A DNA stretch of 64,000 bases from Alteromonas sp. ALT199. GTDB taxonomy: Bacteria > Pseudomonadota > Gammaproteobacteria > Enterobacterales > Alteromonadaceae. This document shows, piece by piece, positions 1 through 8,665 of the stretch. A program made the position numbers and the translations under genes. The notes under the pieces are model-generated. The model saw only the letters and a program-made list of their open reading frames with translations, made no database searches and was not told where the DNA came from. Within the stretch, counting starts at the first letter, position 1. Every line of letters starts with the position of its first letter. Location of the stretch: the NCBI RefSeq assembly GCF_018619335.1, contig NZ_JAHHDX010000124.1, positions 52,852-116,851 on the forward strand, written 5' to 3'.

Positions 1-2164
1 GCTCGGTTTCGGCTTCGCGTTGCTGATCTTTAATTTCGTCACGACTAAGCTCAAACTGCGCTTTCGCATGCTTTTGCGACTGTTGATTGGCTTCAAGCTT
101 TGTTTTGGCTTTTTGCTTACGTGAAGAAAGCGCTTGTTGGTATTCGCTAAGCACCGTATCACGGTCTTGCTGTGCTCGTTTTCGACTGGCTTCCGCACTT
201 TTAACGGCGTTATCTTTTTGGGTAACCACAAGCTCGGCGTTACGCACGTCTTCGTTTGCTTTCGCTAGGCGCTGTTCGCATTCGTTTTGCGCGGCAAGGG
301 CTGCAGCCTGACGAATTTCAGCTTCCTGCAATTTCTGTTTAAGGGCTTGCTCGGTAAAGGCGTAGTCTGGAGTATCGAGCTCAGTAAGCGCTAACTTAAC
401 GCCCATAAAAGTATCGCTGGCGCTTTGTGAGTTTTCCGCCATAGCAGGCGCTAAATCCGTGCGTTCGAGCAGCTCCGGGCGAATAACTTTACCTAAGGAT
501 AATTCCCAGTCGTCCACATTGGCGCGCAAGAACTCAAGTAACGATCCTTCCCCTGGGTAAAGTAGCCCATTAATTTTGTTAACCGCTTTTTCTTCCTGGT
601 GAAACGCGTTACGTGCTTTGTCTAACGCATTGGAACATCCTTTGCGAAACTCTACTGATTTACTGTGTGCTTGTTGCGCTTGTCGCAATTCACCACGCGC
701 AGCATCTTCATTTATAGACGCTTCTTTTATTGCTGCGTCTAAAATATCTAGCTGAGATTGCTCAAACTCGTTATAGCCTGCGTTGCTGAGTGACGCTTTA
801 AGCTCAGCTTCAGCTACTTTTAGTTCATTTAAACTATTCTGATAATCATTCTGAAGAGTGCTTAGCTGGCTATTATAGTCGCTCTGAATTCGACTTAACG
901 CTTCACGCTCACTCTGCTGTTGCTCAGCTTTGTTTTCTGCAGCTTCTTGTCGAGCAGCTGACATCTCTTCTAAGGTAATTGAAAGCTTTTCACCTAGCTC
1001 AGCTAAGCGCTTGTTGTAGGCCGACTCAATGTCTTGGTGCTTTTCAGTAAGCAGTACGTAACGACTATCGGCCATGGCTTTTTCATTCTGCCATTGCGCT
1101 AGATTTGCAACGTCCTCTTTAAGCTGCTCAATATTTTCGTCTTGCCACTTATCGAATTCACGCTCTACCGTATCCAGTTCGCTAGTGAACTTCTCAACAT
1201 CGGCGCGAGCAGATGAAATAACTTGGTTTAGATGGTCTCGGGTGTCGCCCCACTCACTGTCAGTTTGCTTGCGCTGAAAGCTATTTTCATCAAGTTCATT
1301 CTTTGTGGTCTCAACCCGAGCGGCTAAGTAGGTCTTATCAAGCTCAAAGCTATGCTTAAGGTTAGCAAGCACTTGCTCTGTACTTGTTAATGCCATATCG
1401 GCTTGTTCGAGCTTAGAAAACTCAGGACGAATTTTGTCGAATTGCTTGATTAGGTGGCATTCTTTAATCCAGTCATCAACCCGATGGCGGCTAAGGCCTG
1501 AAGTAGGTGGGGTTACCCCATCTTCTTCTAAAATAGCGGCAATCATGGCTTTGATGGTTTCCATCTTACCTTCTTTAGAGTGCACCGCTTTAGCCAACTT
1601 TTCGATGTGGCGCATATGCTTTGAAGGCTCGCATAAACTAAAGATTTTGGCATAGCCTAAAAGTTCGCGCGCATTGTTACTCTGGTTGAGTACACCGTGA
1701 TCGTTTTGAATGATTGCACGAAAATCTTTGGTATTTAATAGGCTGGTTACTAATATGTTATTGCGTTTCATAGCACGTGCAAGCTCGGCGCTGCTCACAC
1801 TGGCGTGCTTGCCGTTCTTTTGCTCTATTAGATAATCACTAATTTCAAATGGCTTGCCGACTAAACGATAGTTAACGCCAGTTCCGTTAGAGCTCAACAC
1901 TGCTTGGCACAGATCGCCTTCAGCACGCGTATATTCATAAATAATAAAGCTAGATAAGCGCGGTAAGTACCAGCGTTCAAAGCTGTCACGGGTTGCCGGT
2001 ACCACGCGACTGGGGTATTCACCGTAAAACACGGGGATCAGTCGCTGAAGTGTGGTTTTACCCGATGCATTGGTACCACAAATATTGGTGTGTCCATCAA
2101 GCTTTAGCTCGACAACGCCTGGTAAATGCGTGTCGATAAGAATAATACGTTTTAAGCCTGCCAT
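1..2164 (-). CDS. SMC-like coiled-coil ATP-binding protein (DUF3584-type), 3' part outside window
   Basis: My own reverse-strand reading gives an open frame of 721 codons from the ATG at 2164 to the window edge with no stop. The first residues lead into a P-loop, GTNASGKTT (about residues 30-38), followed by FYGEYPSRVVP and a WYLPRLSSFIIYEY segment, the N-terminal ATPase lobe seen in DUF3584 ATP-binding proteins. From about residue 240 on the sequence is charged, rich in Glu, Gln, Ala and Lys and free of prolines over long stretches, so a long coiled coil. A GGAA stands just upstream of the ATG. The second ATPase lobe (Walker B, signature) should lie beyond position 1. Family members look like SMC/Rad50/MukB-type chromosome or DNA-end ATPases, but their function is not established; I infer only an ATP-driven coiled-coil role. 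Confidence 0.8.
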   Translation of the reverse strand, partial: MAGLKRIILIDTHLPGVVELKLDGHTNICGTNASGKTTLQRLIPVFYGEYPSRVVPATRDSFERWYLPRLSSFIIYEYTRAEGDLCQAVLSSNGTGVNYRLVGKPFEISDYLIEQKNGKHASVSSAELARAMKRNNILVTSLLNTKDFRAIIQNDHGVLNQSNNARELLGYAKIFSLCEPSKHMRHIEKLAKAVHSKEGKMETIKAMIAAILEEDGVTPPTSGLSRHRVDDWIKECHLIKQFDKIRPEFSKLEQADMALTSTEQVLANLKHSFELDKTYLAARVETTKNELDENSFQRKQTDSEWGDTRDHLNQVISSARADVEKFTSELDTVEREFDKWQDENIEQLKEDVANLAQWQNEKAMADSRYVLLTEKHQDIESAYNKRLAELGEKLSITLEEMSAARQEAAENKAEQQQSEREALSRIQSDYNSQLSTLQNDYQNSLNELKVAEAELKASLSNAGYNEFEQSQLDILDAAIKEASINEDAARGELRQAQQAHSKSVEFRKGCSNALDKARNAFHQEEKAVNKINGLLYPGEGSLLEFLRANVDDWELSLGKVIRPELLERTDLAPAMAENSQSASDTFMGVKLALTELDTPDYAFTEQALKQKLQEAEIRQAAALAAQNECEQRLAKANEDVRNAELVVTQKDNAVKSAEASRKRAQQDRDTVLSEYQQALSSRKQKAKTKLEANQQSQKHAKAQFELSRDEIKDQQREAETE

Positions 2165-2514
2165 AGTGTTCCTGTATCAATAACTCTGCCGCGTGAACCC
2201 TCACACAGCACAAAACTGTACCTGCTTTCTTATACTAAAAGTTGCTTATCTGATAGAAAGCGAGTACATGCGCACGATGTAGCCCGTCAGTGTATTATGA
2301 ATTCATGATTTTGCACAGATGCATAGTGACTTGTTGGTTACAAAGCGTGCTATAGCAATAAGATCCTCTCTCGTTTCTATCGTGCAAGGTTTGTTTTTCT
2401 TCAACTAAAGAATCTAAACTTCAACATTACTTTCAAATAGATTAACTTTCACACTTGCTGGTTAACCAATTTTAAAACATCTTATTAACCAATAAAAAAC
2501 AATTGGCATAAACC
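2165..2514. other. gene-free stretch between divergent genes
   Basis: This 350-base AT-rich gap separates the leftward SMC-like gene from the rightward lipoprotein gene and must hold both promoters. I see no convincing ORF, tRNA or strong hairpin in it. Confidence 0.5.
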
Positions 2515-3534
2515 GTGTCTATAAACAATAAAAACGAAAATATCCTACAAGAAACCCTAAAAGTACTTTTTTACTTCTTTTTAATTGCATTGGTGATTTC
2601 AGCGCTATCAGCTTGTGGAAGTAGCTCTCAAAGTAATACACCTCATCAATCTGTAGCTGTACCTGATTCTCAAGGTGATGGAGAAACGCCTATCGAGGAG
2701 CAAGCAGAATTTACCCTAGTCTCTGAAGTCATGCTCAGTGCTACAGGTACTGCAAGCGCTAGCGAAACCTACGCTTTAATAGAAAGCGTGTTTGGTGACG
2801 GCAGTATAGAAGCGCCCGATTTATTTGCAGGCGACCACACTTCTACGCCCCATATTTTAGAGGAAACCGATAGCGTTATAGGCCCACATTTTGTGTTTTT
2901 AGCCCACCGCGATGACGACTTTAATAAAGGTGTTCAGTCTGATCGTCAGCGCAACGAAATAAAAACTTATGATAAAAGCGATGACGAAGTACTGGGGTTT
3001 GAAGGGGAAACCATGCAGTTTGAGTGGTATTTTTATGTTGCCAGCGAAATGTCTTTAACCAGTAGGTTTAGCCACTTCTTCCAGCTTAAAGCGCGAAACG
3101 ACAATGAAGACAATAATAACGGTAACGACGATCAGCCCGTCATTACCCTCTCTGCTGTCGAAAAAGACAGCTCAGGAAAGGAGCTACAAGTAAGGCACAG
3201 TGTAGGTTTCAACCCTGACGGCTCTCGTACCAGCGATGCCTATTTAGTTCGAGCAAACTGGAGTGATATTGCCGATGAATGGGTGAAGGTATTTGTGCAA
3301 GCAACGTTCGCCGAAGAAGGCGAATTTACCATGCAAATAACCCGCGTTCGTGACGATGCAACTATCGTAGATATTAACGAAGCAAATATTGATATGTGGC
3401 GTGGCGTATCTGATGAGGACTTTATCCGCCCAAAATGGGGGATTTACCGCTCTACCGCTGAAATAGATAAATTACGCCAGCAGGAAGAACGAGTGAAGTT
3501 TGCCGACTTCGTTATTAGAAAAGGGACGCTTTGA
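2515..3534 (+). CDS. lipoprotein with polysaccharide-lyase-like jelly-roll domain
   Basis: 339 residues from a GTG start. The N-terminus has a hydrophobic helix (about 16-32) ending in a lipobox, LSAC, then a Ser/Gln/Asp-rich linker, so a lipid-anchored exported protein. From about residue 85 the sequence looks like a concanavalin-A-like beta-jelly-roll of the polysaccharide lyase/heparin-lyase-like type: a basic cluster DRQRNEIKTYDKS, an alternating strand MQFEWYFYVA, a FFQLKA strand and a closing PKWGIYRS motif with a final KFADFVIRK strand. The fold call rests on these motifs only; substrate is unknown (marine uronic-acid polysaccharides would fit). It stands alone, convergent with the propeller lipoprotein downstream, with two hairpins between them. 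No TonB receptor or sugar operon is adjacent. Confidence 0.65.
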   Translation: MSINNKNENILQETLKVLFYFFLIALVISALSACGSSSQSNTPHQSVAVPDSQGDGETPIEEQAEFTLVSEVMLSATGTASASETYALIESVFGDGSIEAPDLFAGDHTSTPHILEETDSVIGPHFVFLAHRDDDFNKGVQSDRQRNEIKTYDKSDDEVLGFEGETMQFEWYFYVASEMSLTSRFSHFFQLKARNDNEDNNNGNDDQPVITLSAVEKDSSGKELQVRHSVGFNPDGSRTSDAYLVRANWSDIADEWVKVFVQATFAEEGEFTMQITRVRDDATIVDINEANIDMWRGVSDEDFIRPKWGIYRSTAEIDKLRQQEERVKFADFVIRKGTL

Positions 3535-3622
3535 TTTGCAGTTGAGGCTACTCAATCAACAACTTCAGTTGCAGGCGTATAGGATAGTAGTTAAAACGTA
3601 GTTAAGAGCGCTATTGAGAAAG

Positions 3623-3653
3623 GCGGCACGTAAACCTTGGATTTACGTGCCGC
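3623..3653. terminator. 12-bp hairpin between convergent genes
   Basis: Perfect inverted repeat GCGGCACGTAAA / TTTACGTGCCGC with a 7-base loop, 89 bases after the lipoprotein stop. It has no T-tract on either side, so it may act with the next hairpin or as an mRNA 3'-end stabiliser. Confidence 0.5.
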
Positions 3654-3666
3654 ACTGATTTAAGTC

Positions 3667-3694
3667 TGACAGTTTGTTTTCAAGCTGTCATTTT
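3667..3694 (+). terminator. candidate terminator hairpin
   Basis: TGACAG and CTGTCA arms with inner TTG/CAA pairs and a TTTT loop, followed by TTTT. It lies between two convergent genes and could end the rightward lipoprotein transcript. Confidence 0.5.
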
Positions 3695-3728
3695 AGAAGG
3701 CCTATTAAAGCGCCTATTGTATGCTGTT

Positions 3729-5792
3729 TTATTTAACAGCTAGTACATTCACCGACTCAGGCGCGGGATACATCATGCTAAATGTCGGCGCAATATCACC
3801 CGAGGCTGAATTTAAAATGTTATCGAAGCGAAGGATCATACCGTTTGATTTTTCCGCTACGTAAACATGACCGTTGCTAAGCATAAGATCTACTGGATTA
3901 CCCAGCATCGAACTTGGACCTGCAATATTAACCGAAACATCGGTTAAGCCATCTGCATTGCCCGCACCTGGAATAACATAGAGTTTGCCGTCTGTTGCAT
4001 CTGCAGCACTACCAACGTCAGAAATAACAAGGCTATCGCTTTGGCTATCGTAGTCTATACCATGGATGTTCGTTGGCGCCTCAAACACTGCACCGTCACT
4101 CGCTGGTACGATTAACCTATCCTCACCTGTAATTACGGTCTCACCACTTTGCAGTCTGCGCATTACTTCTTCAAAAACTGCGACGGAACCGTTAGTTAAT
4201 GCCAAATAGGCGCTGTCCGTTGAAGGGTCGTAATCCACATCCCAAGGACGGGCACCGTCAGCAGCCTCTAGGGTCAATAAAGGCGCGGCATTACCCGATG
4301 CACATGGCGAAAATACTCTTACAGCAGGCGTGCTTTCATTAACATCAGCCACAAATACCACATCGGCTTCAGAAGCAATGTCTAACCCTTTCGGTGCAAT
4401 CAGCCCGGTTTCGCTACCCACAATCATGTGATCAAAACTATCGCTGTACGTCATCCCATCACGCATGGTTTTCAAGCGATTGATGACTAGTAAGCCACCT
4501 GTAGAGGTATCCACATCATCAAAGGTGATAACACCATCACCAGTTGCGGTAAACGCGGCGCTTTCAATGCTTATACCTGCGTCAAAAGAACTCAACTCGC
4601 TGGACAAAACAGCGCTGTATTGCGCCACCTGCCCCGTTGTTTCGTTGTCAGTTGAAGGGTTACTTGATACCGAAAGCCCCATAATAGGCATAGTTGTAAT
4701 GCCGTCATCAGAAGCGTCTTTCATCTCGTCTAATTCTTTTAGCTCTGCTAAAGACTCCGGCTTCACCGATGGCGTTGATAACGTAGGTGCAATATCACCG
4801 CTCTCTGCGTTGAAAATATTTGAAAAAACCAGAATGGCGTCATTTGATTTTTCCGCAACGCGAAGGTCAGAACCTGTTAGGATAATATCTACCGGGTTGC
4901 CAAGCTGGGTCGATGCTCCGCCTATCACTCTGGTTGGTACAACCGCCCCATCTGCTGAAGAAACATTTTCAATCACAAATAGTTGACCGTCGTCGGCCAC
5001 AGAAGCATCGCCCACATCTGATAGCACCATACGGTTAGATTTAGGCTCGTACACAATGCCGTGCAAATTTATCGAAACTTGGTTTCCATCGGTATCCGAA
5101 GGAACAACTGAACGCATTACAGTAGGCGCAAAACTTGAACTTGCCACATTATCGTACACCGCTAGCGTGCCGTCGGTAAGTGCAACGAATAACCTATCGC
5201 TTCGCTCGTCGTAGGCCAAATCCCATGGTTTTGCAGACACCATTATCTCAGCAATAGGCTCAACGTTCCCTGCCGCTTGACTACCAAACACACTTATTTT
5301 TTGACCGTTAAAATCTGCCACCATTACTAGGCCAGCATTTTCAGCAAAAGCTATACCTTTAGGATTGACTAGCCCTGTTGCTGCGCCCGTTATCTCGTGC
5401 CCTTTACTTATCATGTAGTCGGCTTGTGCATCAAAATTACACTGCGTTCTTAAAAGCGGTAAGTCACTGTCGCCGGCCTGAACTAGGGAACCTTTGTTGG
5501 TGAATACAATGCCTTCATTAGCACCTGTGGTTACCGTACTTAGCGCGCTAGCGTTTTGGTCGACGGCAGTTACCGTATTGCGATTATCACCGCCATTGTT
5601 GGCGACGAGGAAAGTGGCTGCAGCAAAGCCAGGGCTACCGTCTTGCCCAGGTGCGCCATCTACACCATCTGCGCCATTCAAACCGTCGGTCCCGTCGTCA
5701 CCATCACAGGCGCTTAGAGCAAACACCATAGCCGTTGCTAATAGTGACAATTTCATTTTTTGCTGCGAAGTTTTGTTGAATTCCATCTTCAT
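3729..5792 (-). CDS. lipoprotein with collagen-like repeats and duplicated beta-propeller
   Basis: 687 residues. A signal segment ends in FALSAC, a lipobox. Directly behind it lie eight Gly-X-Y triplets (GDD GTD GLN GAD GVD GAP GQD GSP), a collagen-like stalk. The rest is YncE/NHL-like propeller sequence arranged as two similar halves, about residues 140-345 and 465-680: each carries a P-K-G-I/L start, a KPWDLAYD or RPWDVDYD motif, a LHGI or IHGI motif, SDVG, LGNPVD, and VAEKSN. Position 5786 is the better start, because GGAG directly abuts the first ATG and is spaced six bases from the second. I infer a surface-exposed propeller scaffold or sensor; ligand unknown. The nearest downstream structure is the hairpin pair it shares with the convergent gene. 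Confidence 0.75.
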   Translation of the reverse strand: MKMEFNKTSQQKMKLSLLATAMVFALSACDGDDGTDGLNGADGVDGAPGQDGSPGFAAATFLVANNGGDNRNTVTAVDQNASALSTVTTGANEGIVFTNKGSLVQAGDSDLPLLRTQCNFDAQADYMISKGHEITGAATGLVNPKGIAFAENAGLVMVADFNGQKISVFGSQAAGNVEPIAEIMVSAKPWDLAYDERSDRLFVALTDGTLAVYDNVASSSFAPTVMRSVVPSDTDGNQVSINLHGIVYEPKSNRMVLSDVGDASVADDGQLFVIENVSSADGAVVPTRVIGGASTQLGNPVDIILTGSDLRVAEKSNDAILVFSNIFNAESGDIAPTLSTPSVKPESLAELKELDEMKDASDDGITTMPIMGLSVSSNPSTDNETTGQVAQYSAVLSSELSSFDAGISIESAAFTATGDGVITFDDVDTSTGGLLVINRLKTMRDGMTYSDSFDHMIVGSETGLIAPKGLDIASEADVVFVADVNESTPAVRVFSPCASGNAAPLLTLEAADGARPWDVDYDPSTDSAYLALTNGSVAVFEEVMRRLQSGETVITGEDRLIVPASDGAVFEAPTNIHGIDYDSQSDSLVISDVGSAADATDGKLYVIPGAGNADGLTDVSVNIAGPSSMLGNPVDLMLSNGHVYVAEKSNGMILRFDNILNSASGDIAPTFSMMYPAPESVNVLAVK

Positions 5793-5912
5793 CTCCGTAC
5801 TTGTTGTTTATGAAGAGACGCTGTCAACCGCGAAACTGTGCGATAGGTACTGCTCACGTCCTGTTCAACAAGCCAAACGAGCCACATTTGATATTGGATG
5901 CAACAAAAACAA

Positions 5913-5947
5913 AAAAACCTCAACGCATTGCTACTGTTGAGGTTTTT
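5913..5947 (-). terminator. ffh terminator
   Basis: Perfect 12-bp stem AAAAACCTCAAC / GTTGAGGTTTTT with an 11-base loop. Read on the minus strand it ends in seven Ts 24 bases after the ffh stop, a typical intrinsic terminator. Confidence 0.85.
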
Positions 5948-5970
5948 GGTAGTTTTAGAACTATAGCGAA

Positions 5971-7410
5971 TTAGCGTGGTGGGAAGCCACCGCCGCCGCC
6001 GAAGCCGCCTCCGCCAAATCCACCTGGGCCGCCCGGACCGCCAGGGCCTCCAAAGCCGCCACCGCCCGGTGGCATCATACCTTTCATCTGGCGCATCATT
6101 TTCTTCATGCCGCCGCCAGACATCTTCTTCATCATTTTCTGCATTTGCGTAAATTGTTTAAGTAAACGGTTTACGTCTTGAATCTGGGTTCCCGAACCTG
6201 CTGCAATACGACGCTTTCGTGAACCTTTGATCACATCAGGACGCGCGCGTTCAGCCGGTGTCATTGAGTTAATGATGGCTTCCATCTGATTGAACTGCTT
6301 GTCGTTTGCCTGATCTTTAATCTTATCAGACATACCGCCCATGCCAGGAAGCTTATCAAGCATCCCCATCATGCCGCCCATATTCTTCATTTGCTCAAGC
6401 TGATCTTTGAAGTCTTGTAAATCGAAGCCCTTACCTTTCTGTACCTTCTTGGCCAGCTTTTCGGCTTTAGACTTATCGACTTTACGCTCAACCTCTTCGA
6501 TAAGGCTAAGGACGTCGCCCATGCCTAATATACGAGAGGCAATACGCTCAGGGTGGAACGGCTCTAAAGCATCGACCTTTTCACCCATGCCGATAAACTT
6601 AATTGGCTTACCTGTAATGTGACGAACCGAAAGCGCAGCACCGCCTCTTGCGTCACCGTCTGCTTTGGTAAGAATTACACCAGTTAACGGAAGGGCATCG
6701 TTAAAGGCCTTTGCCGTATTTGCAGCATCTTGACCTGTCATGGCGTCGACCACAAACAACGTCTCAATAGGCTTAACTGAAGCGTGAAGCTCTTTTATTT
6801 CGTCCATCATGTCGTTGTCGACGTGCAAACGACCTGCGGTATCTACAAGTAGGACATCAAAGAAATTCTTTTTCGCCTCAGCAATGGCATCGTTAACGAT
6901 ATCAATTGGCTTTTGTAAAATCGTTGACGGATGAAAAGTAACATTCACTTCGCCTGCGAGGGTTTCAAGCTGCTTGATAGCGGCAGGACGATAAACGTCG
7001 GCACTCACTACCATGACTTTCTTTTTCTCGCGCTCAGTTAAGTATTTAGCCAGTTTACCTACTGAGGTGGTTTTACCCGCACCTTGTAAGCCCGCCATAA
7101 GCACAACAGCGGGAGGTTGAGTCGCAAGGTTAAGCTTTTCATTCGCCTCCCCCATTACAGACTCTAATTCGGACTGAACGATTTTAATAAATACTTGGCC
7201 AGGCTTCAGGCTCTTAGTCACTTCTGTGCCAACAGCGCGTTCTTTTACCTGTCCCACAAACGCTTTCACCACAGGCAAAGCTACGTCGGCTTCAAGTAAA
7301 GCCATACGCACTTCCCGTAGCGTTTCTTTAATATTGTCTTCAGTAAGACGCCCTTTGCCGCTGACATTTCGTAATGTTTGGCCTAAGCGTTCTGATAAAT
7401 TTTCAAACAT
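5971..7410 (-). CDS. ffh: signal recognition particle protein Ffh
   Basis: 479-residue GTPase that binds 4.5S RNA and nascent signal sequences and hands ribosomes to FtsY at the inner membrane. N domain about 1-95; G domain with GLQGAGKTT (G1, about 107-115), DTAGRLH (G3) and TKADGDARGG (G4); M domain from about 300 with Met-rich helices and the RNA-binding SGTQIQDVN region. The normal domains end around residue 440. After that comes a tail of about 30 residues made almost wholly of Gly, Phe and Pro, which makes the protein longer than the E. coli form (453). Start at 7410 gives the conserved MFENLSERL. It is divergent from ypjD, as around ffh in many gammaproteobacteria. Confidence 0.97.
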   Translation of the reverse strand: MFENLSERLGQTLRNVSGKGRLTEDNIKETLREVRMALLEADVALPVVKAFVGQVKERAVGTEVTKSLKPGQVFIKIVQSELESVMGEANEKLNLATQPPAVVLMAGLQGAGKTTSVGKLAKYLTEREKKKVMVVSADVYRPAAIKQLETLAGEVNVTFHPSTILQKPIDIVNDAIAEAKKNFFDVLLVDTAGRLHVDNDMMDEIKELHASVKPIETLFVVDAMTGQDAANTAKAFNDALPLTGVILTKADGDARGGAALSVRHITGKPIKFIGMGEKVDALEPFHPERIASRILGMGDVLSLIEEVERKVDKSKAEKLAKKVQKGKGFDLQDFKDQLEQMKNMGGMMGMLDKLPGMGGMSDKIKDQANDKQFNQMEAIINSMTPAERARPDVIKGSRKRRIAAGSGTQIQDVNRLLKQFTQMQKMMKKMSGGGMKKMMRQMKGMMPPGGGGFGGPGGPGGPGGFGGGGFGGGGGFPPR

Positions 7411-7640
7411 AGTATGAAACTTCTTTTTATTTCAGACGTAATGCCTGCATTGTAACGTAAAAGCGAACCGTAACGAACCCACAAATGCAGTTAAATTTGC
7501 AAACCTTTATGCTTCAGGGTTGTTCACCTTTGATGTATTAATTTCATACGGGACATAGAGCAAATATCAACATGCACTGATCGTATAACCACACTAAAAG
7601 TGGGTGTGAAACAAACAAAATCAAGGAGATGGTTGAATTT

Positions 7641-7677
7641 ACTTGCAAGTTGCAGTATCAATACCGACTCAGTCGGT
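7641..7677. promoter_or_regulatory. two palindromes upstream of ypjD
   Basis: ACTTGCAAGT (7641-7650) and ACCGACTCAGTCGGT (7663-7677, 7-bp arms) are perfect palindromes 33-69 bases before the ypjD start, in the ffh-ypjD divergent gap (7411-7709). They could be an operator or a 5'-UTR hairpin; no regulator is assignable. Confidence 0.35.
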
Positions 7678-7709
7678 GAACACATCACCTACCTTTGACA
7701 GGATGCATC

Positions 7710-8501
7710 ATGAACACCCTTTTCGCCATATCTGCTGCTTTACTCTACGTGCTAGCCGCGGCAGTACTTATCGGCAAATTTGTACACCAAGATGGCCCTA
7801 ACAAACGATTAGGACTATCTATCGCTAGTGTTGGTGCGATTGCACACATCGCATTTCTTACCAGCGTTATTATTATAGCGCCAGGGCAAGACATGAGCGT
7901 AACCAACGTTCTCTCTCTAGTGTCGTGGATAATCACCGTTTCCATGCTCATATTCGCACGCTCCATTCCAAACCTTATTTTACTACCTGTTGTGTTCGGT
8001 TTTGCGAGCCTTTCTGTACTGGCTTCAAAGTTCATTCCGGTGTCGTACATCATGCATATAGAGCTTCAGCCTGGTTTGGTTATTCATATCAGCTTATCCT
8101 TGTTTGCCTACTGCATCTTAGTCATCGCATTTTTATATGCACTTCAAATGTCGTACATCACCTACAGGCTTAAACAGAAAGGTGCGGCGCTGCTTCATTC
8201 GTCACTCCCTCCCTTAATGTTGGTAGAGAACATCTTGTTCAAGCTGTTGTTGGCAGGCACCTGCCTATTAACTGTATCGCTTATCAGCGGGTTTGTTTTC
8301 TTAGAGGATATGTTCAACAAAACCTACGCGCACAAAACGGTGCTTTCCGCTGCAGCGCTAGTGGTATTTCTCATTCTTCTGATTGGCCAGAAGCTAAGAG
8401 GTTGGCGAGGAAAACAAGTTATCATTTTGACGGTATTAGGTGTTACACTACTTTCACTTGCTTATTTTGGTAGCAAATTAGTTCGCGAGTTTTTACTGTG
8501 A
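7710..8501 (+). CDS. ypjD: CcsA/YpjD-type cytochrome c assembly family membrane protein
   Basis: 263 residues, almost entirely hydrophobic, with about eight transmembrane segments. The pattern and the IHISLSLFAYC segment fit the CcsA-like cytochrome c assembly domain (YpjD family). YpjD has no settled function; relatives handle haem during cytochrome c maturation. I chose the ATG at 7710 because AGGA precedes it at good spacing; a TTG 15 bases upstream is also open. It lies between ffh and a CorC/YfjD-like gene, the same neighbourhood as in E. coli (ffh, ypjD, yfjD), which supports the assignment. Confidence 0.85.
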   Translation: MNTLFAISAALLYVLAAAVLIGKFVHQDGPNKRLGLSIASVGAIAHIAFLTSVIIIAPGQDMSVTNVLSLVSWIITVSMLIFARSIPNLILLPVVFGFASLSVLASKFIPVSYIMHIELQPGLVIHISLSLFAYCILVIAFLYALQMSYITYRLKQKGAALLHSSLPPLMLVENILFKLLLAGTCLLTVSLISGFVFLEDMFNKTYAHKTVLSAAALVVFLILLIGQKLRGWRGKQVIILTVLGVTLLSLAYFGSKLVREFLL

Positions 8502-8665
8502 TATAGAGTTAAATATAGGCCCTCATCGCCGCTGAGCATTATTTGGCGACGCTCTTAACTTTATAGATTTTTCTAGGTAATTAGGGGGATGTAAGCAATT
8601 TCCCCTTGAAACTGAGTCTTCAAATCAATACATTTGAAGCCTAAGTTTAGACAGGAACCCCTTAA

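Noticed and set aside
4465..4986. 173-codon plus-strand frame
   Set aside because: Lies wholly antisense to the propeller lipoprotein, which has clear domain repeats and a signal peptide.
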